From positions 129,586,730 to 129,650,729 of the forward strand of contig NC_061118.1 in NCBI RefSeq assembly GCF_002878395.1: 64,000 bases of DNA, written 5' to 3'. Numbering within the stretch: the first letter of the stretch is position 1; every line of letters starts with the position of its first letter. This DNA is from Capsicum annuum. Taxonomy: Eukaryota > Streptophyta > Magnoliopsida > Solanales > Solanaceae. Positions 27,855-37,949 of the stretch are shown one piece after another. The notes beneath the pieces are model-generated. The model was not told the DNA's origin. It ran no database searches and saw nothing but the letters and a program-made list of their open reading frames with translations. Position numbers and translations under genes: made by a program.

Positions 27855-28206
27855 TGTATCAATCTAGTATAAGAGAGTATCAATTGAGTAATGGACACTG
27901 CAAGTGTATCAATGTAGTATAAAAGTGTATTAATGTGATATAAAAGGATATCATTTGGGTAAAGGAACTGCATGTTCTTGCATATAATTTCCTTTCTCTT
28001 TTTTAAAAAGTGTATTAATATAGAATAAAAGTGTATCAATGTGGTATAAAAGTGTATCAATTGAGTATAGAGACTGCATGTGCACAATTGGGTCAAATGG
28101 CTGAAAAAGGAAATTACTTTAGCCGACTGGCTATAACATGTCCACATTTTCAATTATGGGTATTTTTTTTTTTTTTTAAAATGGTCATCCCATTTCCTTT
28201 TCCCTT
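27855..28206. repeat. Minisatellite plus partial copy 3 of the dispersed repeat
   Basis: 27855-28072 contains repeated 'gtatcaatgtagtataaaa' phrases, about 20-25 bases apart, in two blocks. Each block runs to a 'ggactgcatg'-like phrase (27965 and 28070). It is followed by 'gactggctataacatgtc' and 'aaatggtcatccc...ttttccc', the end of the repeat seen at 26080 and 26938. The minus-strand frame 27848-28153 is a translation of this minisatellite. Confidence 0.65.
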
Positions 28207-28674
28207 TTTAAAATATGAATTTGATTTAGTGGCAATTTACCTATAATATACCAAAATATTCATGAATCTTATAATTTTTAAATATGACATCTGAAAAATG
28301 ACAGTAAAAAATTTGTCAAAAAGAATTTTCTAAACGAACTAAAAGAAAAGACAACTAAATGAAAATAGACAAAGTATCCTATGTCTACATTAAAGATATA
28401 TTAACAACAACAATAAATTTGCAGCTCAAGGAAAAGAGGTATATCAAATAGTAAAAGTGAAAAAGTCATATAATAAAATACTATAAGATCACACAAATAA
28501 ATTTTTCTGAACAATGAAAATAATAGACAAAAGAAGGATATAAACCATCTAAAAAAAGCGTAGCTAATCCACAATTGACAAGAAATTTACCATCTACATA
28601 CACCTAGGCAATGAAACATTATTTAAGCAATAAATAAAAAACAATACTAGTAATAATTAATGTTATAATAACTC
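28207..28674. other. Gene-free spacer
   Basis: AT-rich DNA with no recognised repeat or gene. It separates the dispersed repeat from the exonuclease pseudogene. Confidence 0.5.
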
Positions 28675-29265
28675 TAGGCCAATTCTGTACGCTAGAAAAG
28701 CTTCCAACGTCCCAAACTTAACCTTTTCATCAGAAAGAAGCCAATCATGTTGTGGATTCAACCATCTCATATTAGATGGCTAGTTGACAACATCCCATTC
28801 ATCACCCAAAACCTTCTTAGCCAATTTTTCCACACTACATTTATTAGCAATTTCACCAAAAGTAGCCTTTTCCCTTGTCATATCCCTCAAGTCAACCCAC
28901 TTACTAATCGTCATATTATAATCCTTCTCTAACTTCTTGACCACATCTTCAATCCCTATGCCAACTACTATAGTCTTGTTATCAGACAGTAGTCTCCACA
29001 AAGACAGCCTTTCCCTTGCCATATCCCTCAAGTCAACCCACTTACTAATCTTCATATTATAATCCTTCTCCAACTTCTTGACCACATCTTCAATCCCTAT
29101 GCCAACTACTATAGTCTTGTTATCAGACAATAGTCTCTATAAAGACAACTGTGTATTATCATAATGTTGGTCTAAGTCATAAAAGAGACAATGATTATCC
29201 ACACAAAGTTGTAAAAGCTCAAAAGGAGAATTTGATACTTTGCCTTTGCAACAGAATTTGATACT
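28675..29265 (-). pseudogene. WRN-like 3'-5' exonuclease fragment with an internal duplication
   Basis: Reading down the minus strand from about 29265, the translation has the layout of plant Werner-syndrome-like exonuclease proteins (DEDD, RNase D-like fold). The order is PFELLQLCVDNHCLFYDLDQ, then IVVGIGIEDVVKKLEKDYNM, then WVDLRDMARE. The stretch from the VVGIGIED to the WVDLRD block occurs twice in frame, 47 codons (141 bp) apart. Stops break it near 29137 (QLSL*RLLSDN) and 28780 (DEWDVVN*). After the latter, homology continues as RWLNPQHDWLLSDEKVKF and TLEAFLAYRIG. The last acidic position of that block is Glu rather than the Asp expected in active members. There is no start codon context or 5' exon. 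It is a gene fragment, probably moved here or left from a lost gene copy. The family call rests on motif memory and should be confirmed by search. Confidence 0.7.
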
Positions 29266-30669
29266 TTGCCTTTGTCATAAAAGAGACAACAGTGTATTAT
29301 TAGAGTCTTTTCTTTCTTTTTCTCTCGAGTCTATTTTATTTTGGATACCCAATTGTTGACTAGGGCAGAATTTGAACCTATCCAGTCTGAACCACTCAAT
29401 AAAGTCTCTATTGTGATGGACTTTTTGTTTAATGGACGTATAGTCGTTGTGTAGATCATGTCATCTACCTTGTCATGTTGGATTGCCACCTCCATGGCCT
29501 ACTATGTTTCCTTCAACAAGATTTTTTTTTGGGGGGGGGGGGGGGGGGGGGGGGGGTTGCTGCGGACTTTGCAAGGTATACTTTTTGTGTTTTAGAGCAT
29601 CCTTAATTATTTATATAAATTTATTAAGTAACGTAACCAACCTAATTAATATTATTTTCGTTTTGACCATTAAAATTTAGAACACCTAATTCGAATGCAT
29701 GTAGTATACCCAACATAGATGCACTTCTTTTCGCGCACGTGTGTTTACATTTTCTTTTCTAACTAATTTGTTTTCTTAATGTATTTATGTCAGAATATTA
29801 TGCTTATATATAAGGGAGAATTACAAATTACAAATGTTGGTAGTCCTCACAAGGACTTTTTAGATATTTCACTTCTTTTGTGAAGTAAAATTTCTACACA
29901 TATCAAATTTATAGTCTATTGATAGGTCCTTTTCTTGTATATTTTCAGTTTTGCCCTTTCTTTTTTTGATAAGATCATCTCTACTTGATCTTTTATAATT
30001 GATTTGTTCTTGCTATTTATTGGATTGCCTTTTAATTATAATTTTTTTATTTATTAAAAACAACCACTTTAACTTAAAAAAAATATTATGCCAAAATAAC
30101 TTTTATTACAAAATTAAAGTTAGCAATAATTTTTGCTTACACCATTGAATTTTTTTAAAAGTATTTTAAAAAAGTATATAAGTACTAAATAGGGCAACTT
30201 AATAAATAATATCTTGTATTTATTATTTTTTAGTAGACATGAAAAAAATTAAATTAATAATTAAAATTTGCGAAAAGTTTATACTTTAACAGGCGTGTAA
30301 GAAAATAAATATGACAAGTAAATGAGTAATGTATTACTGTAATCCAATTACTATTTAATATCTCTACTGATTATTGTTACGTTAATTTGTGTTAAGACTT
30401 TAAATTAATGTTATAATTATTTTAATATAAACTTGAAGTCATAGAAATATTTTTTCTGTTAAATCATTCTATAAGAAGAAAAAACGACTTTTTATCAAAA
30501 TAAATTTATTTTATCTATACTAACAAATTCATAAAAATATCATATTTTTTATTTATTATTTTTTTCGAATCATAATTATTTTTATACTTATCTTAAAAAA
30601 TTATTTATATACTTTAAATCAATATCTAGTATTGAAGCAAAATTAATAATCCATTTAAAATCTAGAAGA
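29266..30669. other. Gene-free AT-rich stretch with a G homopolymer
   Basis: I see no gene. Two short inverted repeats occur at about 29848-29886 (AGTCC...GGACT and TTCAC...GTGAA). The only striking feature is the G run listed separately. The frame at 29447-29680 crosses that run and is spurious. Confidence 0.5.
29531..29556. repeat. 26-base G homopolymer
   Basis: An uninterrupted run of 26 G follows a run of nine T. Its true length is uncertain, because such runs are error-prone in sequencing. It could form a G-quadruplex; that is inference. Confidence 0.9.
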
Positions 30670-30742
30670 ATGAGACACATACCACCTAATTATGATAAAA
30701 TCAGATTTAGATACCCACCAAAATATTATAAATATGGTTTAA

Positions 30743-30915
30743 ATGAATAAAGTACAAAAATACAAAGAATTACAACAAATTATTTCTAAAAAACGTAAAG
30801 AATTAAAAATAAGAATAGAAAGATGACATTATAATATATTTGTTGGAGTTAGTAAAAATTCAATAAATGCACAAATAGATGAATTATCAAATTTAGAATC
30901 ACAAATAGATTGTTT

Positions 30916-30956
<41 letters not shown>

Positions 30957-31490
30957 NNNNNNNNNNNNNNNNNNNNNNNNNNNNNNNNNNNNNNNNNNNN
31001 NNNNNNNNNNNNNNNNNNNNNNNNNNNNNNNNNNNNNNNNNNNNNNNNNNNNNNNNATCAACATGAACTATTTACAATAAAATGAACAAAGAAGAATTTA
31101 TAATAGATGAAAAAATATATAAAAATCACGAAGGATTAAAAATAAAAATAGCATTTTCTAATCTAGGAAGAAGATATAAGAAAATAGGTGAACATTTATA
31201 TTTAATGCTAGAAAAAGAAGAATTAAATTAGAAGATAAATTGACAGCTATGGTGAGAATAAAAAAAGAAAACAAAGAAATAGATAGAAAAAAAGAAATAG
31301 AAAAAAAAAAAAAAAAACTACAGAAGAAATACGAAAAATAGAAGAAACTAAAAAGAGTAGGATTGTTGAATTAGAAAAAGAACTACAAATTCTAAAAGAT
31401 CTGTATGAAAAAAGACAGAAAGAAAAAGAAGAAAAAGATAAAGAACAAAAATTATTAAATGAGATAAATCAATTTAAAGAAAATTAAAAA
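30743..31490 (+). pseudogene. Pararetrovirus coiled-coil region, broken
   Basis: A frame from ATG 30743, which overlaps the stop of a short upstream frame (ATGA arrangement), reads as a charged helical protein. It hits a TGA near 30822, continues to the AT repeat at about 30920 and enters an N gap. After the gap, a Lys/Glu-rich stretch (about 31310-31485, with IVELEKELQILKDLYEKRQ) is strongly coiled-coil-like. I place it at the N-terminal side of the coat-like reading frame. There are many stops and at least two frame changes. Confidence 0.55.
30957..31056. other. Assembly gap of 100 N
   Basis: Exactly 100 N, directly after an (AT)n run (30921-30956), so an unresolved microsatellite probably broke the assembly. 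The real length is unknown. Confidence 0.95.
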
Positions 31491-32901
31491 TAGACAATAA
31501 AGAAATAGAAACCAAGGAATTAGAAATTAATACAATAGATGTTGAAGAAACAGATAATTATGATTCAAAAGATAGTGAAACATATACAAAAATCTTAACA
31601 AATACAAAATATTTACGAATCAGTGGAAAACAAAAAGTAATTAATGAAGAAAACTTAGAAAATATAAACATGGAAATAAATACTCTTGATAAAAAAAAGA
31701 AGATGAAAATATAATACCTAGAACATCAGAAATAAGAAAACTTACATACTATAAGAATAAGTTTAAAAGATATAATCTAAAGAATAAATATGACAAATGG
31801 ACACCAAAACAGATAGTTAATAAAAATTATAACTTTTTAGACGTAGATTGTGTAATAGATACAGAAAAAATAATACAATTATGGATAGGATATATGACAA
31901 AATAATTATTAGATAATAATATAAATGTAATAAATGCACCAGAATATATAGAAAGAACACTAATAGGAACAGTGAAATTATGATTTTTAAATCTAACTGA
32001 AAATAGTAAAAGAGTATTAAGAACTGATAAACTCACAGAAGGAACATCATCAACAACCACAACTAAACTAACACCTATAGAATTATTAAAAAAATATGAA
32101 ATAACTATAAAAGACGAATTTAGTAGCATGACAACAACGGAAGAAGAAGAACATGAAGAGAAAGATACAAATAGGAATTTAATGTTAAAATTAGCAATAT
32201 GTAATATATGCTACATAGATGAATATACTTGCGCATTTAAACAATATTATTATAAAGGAGCATATAATACAGAAAAAATTAAAGAAATAAGAAAATTATA
32301 TTTTAATAAATTACCTGAACCATTTAGTTCAAAAATAATAAAAAATTGGGATGAAGCAAAAATAATAGATACTTTAGGAGCAAGAATAAAATTTTTACAA
32401 CAATGGTATAGAAACCTATGTGAAAAATATAGAGAAGAAATAAAAATAGAAAAAACATTAATAAGAAATTTAGCATGTTGCAAAGATAAAATAGCACCTC
32501 AATTTGGATGCGAAGAAAGATATTATAAGAAAAGAAAAAGTCATAAGAAATATAAGAAATATAAAAAATCAAAATATAAGTATAAGAAACCAAGAAACAG
32601 ATATTATGTAAAAAATTATAAACATAAAAGACCATATAGGAAAAAGAAATCTACAAAGGAATGTACTTGTTATAATTGTGGAAAATTAGGACATTTAGCT
32701 AGAGATTATAAATTACCTAAAAACCCAAAAAATAAACAAATATCAGAAATAAAAATAGAAAATACATAATATATGCAGATAGATTATATAGATTACGAAT
32801 TAGAAAGTGAAGACACTATATATGAAATTTTAGAGAATGAAACAGATAATGAAATAGAAGATAATGAAATAGATAGTGAATTAGACGAATTAAATGACTG
32901 A
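31490..32901 (+). pseudogene. Pararetrovirus coat-like protein with CCHC knuckle, broken
   Basis: The frame containing 32128-32769 extends upstream to about 31708 with in-frame stops at 31903 (TAA) and 31981 (TGA). A one-base shift near 31690-31705 separates it from further coat-like sequence to about 31490. Downstream of the TAA at 32767 the same frame continues for 44 acidic codons to TGA 32899-32901, so the natural C-terminus was probably acidic. Visible features are a helical region, a Lys/Tyr/Arg-rich basic segment (about 32520-32650) and the knuckle CYNCGKLGHLARDY, whose fourth metal ligand is Tyr instead of Cys. In this virus family the basic stretch plus knuckle belongs to the nucleic-acid-binding coat protein. 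It cannot be functional. Confidence 0.75.
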
Positions 32902-33735
32902 AGAAGATATAAAAATAATAACAAAAGAAGAATATTTAAATGACGAAGGAACAGATCAAAAAATAATATTTGATAACAATGTATTTGATGAAATAAAAGG
33001 AAAAGAGTTAGACTTAAGTGTAGAAAAAATATTTAAAATACCAACAATAAAAAATATATTTACTAGGAAAAAGGAAGAATATTACGTAGTAAGTCAAAAG
33101 GAACATGTAATAGACTCCAGATATGCAAAAGGTAAAACTAGTATACGACTAGTAACAAAAAGGTTAATTAAAAAAGAAATAAATGATATAAAAAGTAGAG
33201 GAGACCCAATAAAATATTTACACCTTGGAGGTACAGAGATATTAATAAAAGCATGTTTTAGAGAAGGAATAGATACACCAATAGAATTATATTTAGCAGA
33301 TGATAGGATTATAAGACCCATAGAAAAAAACATAATAACTGCGATTAAAGAAATTTAATATACCAAAAATTTAAATTTATAATAAGTGCAAATTATTAAG
33401 TAGCAATAACAGATAAAAATATAGATAAATCATTAGTATTATATTGGAAAATATCAGGAATAAAACTAACCCCAGGAAGTAAAATATTTACAGCAAGATG
33501 TAAAAATCTATATGTATTAACAACAAAATATAAAATAACGGGAAAAAATAAAATTAATAAAATACAAATAGAAAGTCCTTTTGAACAATTTGTAAAAACA
33601 ATTGATAGTAATGGTTATAGTTACAGAAATATAGACATAGAAGAAGATTTAGAAATAATAAATGATAGAATAAATACAACAAAAAGAATAACTTATGAAA
33701 AAACAGAATCATCAAATTCATCAAAAAGAACAAGT
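32894..33735 (+). pseudogene. Pararetrovirus movement protein (30K type), broken
   Basis: ATG 32894 overlaps the stop of the preceding acidic frame, a compact viral arrangement. The intact part (154 codons to 33358) contains the conserved 30K block LHLGGTEILIKACFREGIDT followed by LADDRI. Homology then continues in another frame from about 33352 (YQKFKFIISANY) with a stop at 33397. It runs on through YWKISGIKLTPGSKIFTA and NLYVLTTKYKITG to about 33735. Proteins of this type enlarge plasmodesmata for cell-to-cell spread. The frameshift and stops show this copy is dead. Confidence 0.75.
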
Positions 33736-33756
33736 TATGAGACAAGTTTAATAGTT

Positions 33757-34111
33757 AATTTAAATCAATATAACAGGAACAATACATGAAAAGAAATATT
33801 TAATACTCTTAAATACAGGACAAGAAGAAAATTATATAGGAAAATATCTAGTAAAAAATAACGAAATAAAATCTGATAATAATATATGCCCAGATCTACC
33901 AAGAAGCTTAGTAAACACTAAAAATATAGCAGAAAAAGAAATAATAATAGGAGTTAGAAAAATGAAAATAGAATTTTTGAAATAAAAGAAGAAATGCAAA
34001 AAACAGACATAATATTAGGAATTAAATGGATAGAAAAAGTAAAACCATACAATATAGAACATACACAATTATCTATAACATATAATAGGGAAAGATTATT
34101 CCTAAGAAGAG
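33757..34111 (+). pseudogene. First retropepsin-like segment
   Basis: From about 33757 one frame reads YLILLNTGQEENYI. After a frame change near 33975 it continues as TDIILGIKWIEKVKPYNIEH. This is the layout of an aspartic protease domain: a 'hydrophobic-D-T-G' active-site loop, then an ILG segment about 80 residues later. The active-site Asp position holds Asn. It lies between the movement protein and a second, more canonical protease. A 355-bp part of it is present again, inverted, at 35695-36052. Confidence 0.55.
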
Positions 34112-34123
34112 CCCTAACATGAA

Positions 34124-34540
34124 ATGAAAATATATGTATTAATGAAGATAATAGTAGAAGGATATTATAGTAGGTATTATACGCCTATGATAGATACAGG
34201 AGCAGAAGCTAATTTATGCAGATATAATTGTTTACCAGAAAGTAAATGGGATAAATTAAAAACACCAATAATAGTTAAAGGATTTAATAACGAAGGAAGC
34301 TTAATTACTCATAAAGCTAAGAATGTAAAAACACAAGTATGAGATAAAATATTAACAATAGAAGAAATCTATAATTATGAGCTAACATCAAAAGATATAC
34401 TTTTAGGAATGCTGTTTTTAGATAAATTATACCCACATATAATAACTAGAACAGATTGGTGGTTTACAACACTATGTAAACAGAAAGTAAGAGCAAAAAT
34501 AATTATTAATAAAATAAGAAAGAAAACTGATTGAATAAAA
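34124..34540 (+). pseudogene. Pararetrovirus aspartic protease
   Basis: The frame from 34124 shows the active-site loop YYTPMIDTGAEANLC with a conserved Asp-Thr-Gly. After a TGA at 34340 it continues with KDILLGMLFLDKLYPHI, the second hallmark of retroviral-type proteases. A further stop falls near 34532 before the reverse transcriptase. In intact relatives it forms the N-terminal part of the protease-RT-RNase H polyprotein. Confidence 0.75.
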
Positions 34541-35694
34541 GGAAGTGAAAAAATTACACAAAAATTAAAAAGTATAACAAATACTGAAAATACAATAGAA
34601 CTGGTCGTATTTTCAATAAATAAAAAGGAAATAACTATATTTTCAATAAATAAGATAGAAATAATTAAGAAAAAATTAGAACAATTATATAGTGAAGATC
34701 CATTAAAAGGATGGGAAAAACATAAAACCACTATAAAAATTGAATTAATAGATAAAAATAGCATAATAACCCAAAAACCATTAACATATAATTTTGATGA
34801 TTTAAAAGAATTTAAAATGCATATAGAAGAATTTTTAGAAAAACAATATATACAAAAAAGTAATAGTAAACATAATAGCCCAGCATTTATAGTAAATAAA
34901 CATAGTGAACTAAAAAGAGGAAAAAGTAGGATGATTACTGATTATAGAAATTTAAATGTAAAAACAATGACTTATAATTACCCAATACCAAATAAGATAT
35001 TAAAAATAAGACAAATACAAGGATATAATTATTTTAGTAAATTTGATTGTAAATCAGGATTTTACTACTTAAAGTTAGAAGAAGAATCTAAGGAATTAAC
35101 CGCATTTATGGTACTACAAGGATTTTATGAATGGAATGTACTACCATTTGGATATAAAAATGCACCAAAGTAGATATCAACATTTTATGGATAGTTATTT
35201 TAAACAATTACCTAATTGTAGATTATACATTAATGATATACTATTATATACAAAAACTAAAGAAGAACATTTAAAATTATTAGAGCAGTTTACAGATATA
35301 ATAGAAAAATCAGGAATAAGTTTAAGTGAGAAGAAAATAGAAATTATGAAAAATCAGATAGAATTTTTGGGAATACAAATAGATAAAAGTGGAGTCAAAA
35401 TGCAACAACATATAATACAAAAAATAATAAATTCAAAAGAAGAATTAGATACAAAAAAGAAATTACAATCATTTTTAGGATTAGTAAACCAAGTAAGAGA
35501 ATATATACCAAAATTAGCAGGAAATCTAAAGCCCTTATAGAAAAAATTAAAAAAAGATGTAGAATATAATTATAACGAAGAAGATAAAAAACAAGTTCAG
35601 AAAATAAAAATACTTTGTAAAGAATTACCAAAATTACAATTTCTAGATGAAAATAAATGAAGTGTGGAAACTTATTCACTAGCATCTGCTACTA
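34541..35694 (+). pseudogene. Pararetrovirus reverse transcriptase, broken
   Basis: The open part 34817-35173 has the fingers/palm motifs RMITDYRNLN, YPIPNK, YFSKFDCKSGFYYLKL, LPFGYKNAP. A stop and frame change near 35170 move it to the frame of 35127-35540, which contains RYQHFMDSYF, YINDILLY, IEFLGIQIDKSG and LQSFLGLVNQVREYIPKLA. The catalytic box has Asn where the first Asp of the YxDD motif is expected. Stops occur at 35538-35540 and about 35658. The RNase H domain is lost where the sequence turns into the inverted segment at 35695. Confidence 0.8.
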
Positions 35695-36420
35695 CTATAG
35701 ATAATTGTGTATGTTTTATATTGTATGATTTTACTTGTTCTAGCCATTTAATTCATAATATTATGTCTGTTTTTTTGCATTTTTTCCTTTATTTCAAATT
35801 CTATTTTCATTTTTCTAACTCCTATTATTATTTTTTTTCTGCTATATTTTTAGTGTTTATTAAGCTTCTTGGTAGATCTGGACATATATTATTATCAGAT
35901 TTATTTCCTCATTTTTTACTAGATATTTTGCTATATAATTTTCTTCTTGTCCTGTATTTAAGAGTATTAAATATTCCTTTTCATTTATTGTTCCTGTTAT
36001 GTAATATTGATTTAAATTAACTATTGAACTTGTTACATAACTTGTTCTTTTTNNNNNNNNNNNNNNNNNNNNNNNNNNNNNNNNNNNNNNNNNNNNNNNN
36101 NNNNNNNNNNNNNNNNNNNNNNNNNNNNNNNNNNNNNNNNNNNNNNNNNNNNTCTTCTTGTCCTGTATTTAAGAGTATTAAATATTCCTTTTCATTTATT
36201 GTTCCTGTTATGTAATATTGATTTAAATTAACTATTGAACTTGTTTCATAACTTATTCTTTTTGATGAATTTGATGATTCTGTTTTTACATAAGCTATTC
36301 TTTTTGTTGTACTTATTCTATCATTTATTATTTCTAAATCTTCTTCTATGTCTATGTTTCTGTAACTATAATCATTATTATCAATTGTTTTTACGAATTG
36401 TTCAAAAGAACTTTCTATTT
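35695..36420 (-). repeat. Inverted duplicate of pararetrovirus sequence
   Basis: 35695-36052 is the reverse complement of about 33723-34077, and 36153-36420 is the reverse complement of about 33567-33827, each with scattered differences. The first copy therefore repeats part of the second: 35942-36052 resembles 36153-36264 with a few base differences. The plus-strand frames 35664-36020 and 36235-36444 are shadows of this inverted segment. Confidence 0.85.
36053..36152. other. Assembly gap of 100 N
   Basis: Exactly 100 N, a conventional placeholder. About 110 bp on its left is repeated directly on its right with a few mismatches. This is either a true duplication or an unmerged contig overlap. 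Confidence 0.95.
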
Positions 36421-36850
36421 ATATACTTTATTTTTCAAAAATAATATTTTAATTTAAATTATCCAATTATATGATTATGAACTTAAATAATTATGAATAC
36501 TCATCAAAAATGCATGTTTAATATTTCATTAAATAATATTAATTATAAGATAAAAATATGATATAAATTAATATTTTATTTTTGTATTCTAAATTTGGAT
36601 TCGGGCTTAGTACAGGCCTGGACAAAACTAGTGGAAAAGAGAAATGATAATACTTGGTGTTTTTCTAAATAATCTGTTTTATTAAAGTATGAATATGTAG
36701 AAGTGAAATGATAACAATTACTCCTATGTTTAAAAAGAATTTCTACCTTTTCTTTTGAACTAATTAAAAAAGAATGATCTTGTTTTTTATAATGCTTTAA
36801 TTTCAGGTTTTCACACGTCATATTTGAAACTGTTAGATTAAAGCATAGTT
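36421..36850. other. Gene-free spacer before the copia element
   Basis: AT-rich DNA without recognisable features. The minus-strand frame 36576-36821 is not similar to anything I know. The bases before the copia LTR are ...GCATAGTT. Confidence 0.5.
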
Positions 36851-37090
36851 TGTTATGTTATTGATTTATATTATTTATAGTCAATGTCTATCAAGAATAT
36901 AGATAGTATCTATCAAGATCTAGGTGAATATCTATCAAGATATGAAATGTCTATATTTTGGAGAGAAATTAGGTGGAATTTTGTGTATAAATAGAGAAGC
37001 TTCCTCATTGTAGATCATCACTAGAGAGAATAAGAATTACTCTCTCTTCTCTCTATTCTTCTTCTTCTCTACTTTATATTTTATACCACG
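36851..37090 (+). repeat. Copia 5' LTR
   Basis: It runs from TGTTATGTTATTG to about ...TATACCAC. It matches 63073-63324 through the blocks ATATAGATAGTATCTATCAA, GAAATTAGGTGGAATTT and TTGTAGATCATC. Confidence 0.85.
36986..36994 (+). promoter_or_regulatory. TATA box in the copia 5' LTR
   Basis: TATAAATAG follows the conserved 'aggtggaatttt' block, with a pyrimidine-rich stretch downstream. The same box is at 63217-63225 in the 3' LTR, as expected for a retrotransposon promoter. Confidence 0.7.
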
Positions 37091-37106
37091 TTATCAACAT
37101 GAGACT
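37091..37106 (+). other. Probable copia primer binding site
   Basis: TTATCAACATGAGACT directly follows the LTR. Related plant copia elements carry TTATCA(G/A)CACGAGA here, thought to pair with an internal part of initiator tRNA-Met rather than its 3' end. The assignment rests on position. Confidence 0.5.
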
Positions 37107-37157
37107 CTACAGTCTCAAATTTGAAGACTATGTATTGTTTTTCTTCCTTTTTTTCAT

Positions 37158-37945
37158 ATGACCAATAATTTTATGAAATGTGAGTTGTTGCCCTTCAAAG
37201 TTATGGCCAATAATCTTATGAAACATGAGTTGTTTCCTTTCAAAGTTCAGACAAGAGCTATATTTCATAGGTATTGGATATTGAAATCCACTTCATGATA
37301 TGTGTGTTGGAGACGCCCTAAAGAAAGAAAATACAACATCTAATCAAAATCGTGCTAAGGCTATAATTTTCTTGCGTTATCATCTTGACGAAATTCTGAA
37401 AATCAAATATCTCACTACTAAGGATCCACTTGTTTTATGTAGCACGATTTCACCACTTTAAGATGGCCATCCTCCCAAAAGCACGATATGAATGGATGCA
37501 TTTGAGGTTTCAAGGGTAGGTCTATTCATGAGTACAATTCTGTCATGTTCAGAATTTCTTGTCCATCATGCTAGGCGTGAAAAAAATTACGGCCATGAAT
37601 GTGGTTGTGGACGTGGTCCTGATTATCAAGAAAGAAATTTCGTTTCTCATGTCAATCATTCATCGAACAAAAGGCATTGTCAAAAGAAAAAAGGAACAAA
37701 TGATAAATGAGAAGCAATTGCTTGCTTTCGATGTGATGGAAAAACACATTATGCATATGACTGTCGTGCTTTCAAACACTTGGTTGACCTTTATCAAGCA
37801 TCACTAAAGAAGAAAGAAAAATCCTGAGACTAATTTTCTTTCTGAAAATCATGTTGACATCACATGTTGGATGCATTAGATTTTTTTGAGCACCCTGAAG
37901 GAAAGATTAATCACTTGATACCTGATGGTTCCGTGAACATAGAAG
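37158..37945 (+). pseudogene. Copia gag, degenerate
   Basis: The likely start is ATG 37158. The first 15 codons are duplicated in frame (ATGACCAATAATTTTATGAA at 37158 and ATGGCCAATAATCTTATGAA at 37203, 45 bp apart). After a frame change, gag sequence reads NQNRAKAIIFLRYHLDEILK and KYLTTKDPLVL. A stop follows near 37459, then ARYEWMHLRF. Much of the centre seems deleted, because the arginine/glycine-rich segment and knuckle follow soon after. The CCHC knuckle CFRCDGKTHYAYDC at about 37720-37762 is complete, followed by FKHLVDLYQASLKKKE and EHPEGKINHLIPDGSVNIED. Gag would form the particle and bind RNA. Confidence 0.8.
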
Positions 37946-37949
37946 ATTG

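Larger units (their letters stand above)
30670..36420 (+). mobile_element. Degenerate endogenous pararetrovirus (Caulimoviridae-like)
   Basis: A very A-rich plus strand with codons dominated by ATA, AAA and GAA carries a decayed series: coiled-coil region, coat-like protein with a zinc knuckle, 30K-type movement protein, aspartic protease and reverse transcriptase. No integrase or LTR is seen. The presence of a movement protein and the absence of an integrase separate it from LTR retrotransposons. Every gene is broken by stops or frameshifts, and the copy ends in an inverted segment (35695-36420). Gene order (coat, movement, polymerase) and AT-richness recall solendo-like members known from Solanaceae; genus placement is a guess. 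Confidence 0.85.

Noticed and set aside
27848..28153. 101-residue minus-strand frame with Thr/Leu/Ile/His repeats
   Set aside because: It is a minisatellite translation.
29447..29680. Glycine-rich frame
   Set aside because: The glycines are the G homopolymer; the flanks do not look coding.
34375..34764. 129-residue minus-strand frame (and others at 31827-32129, 32324-32635, 35395-35685)
   Set aside because: Shadows of the A-rich viral coding strand, giving Phe/Leu/Ile-rich peptides.
35664..36020. 118-residue hydrophobic plus-strand frame
   Set aside because: It is the reverse-strand shadow of inverted pararetrovirus sequence.
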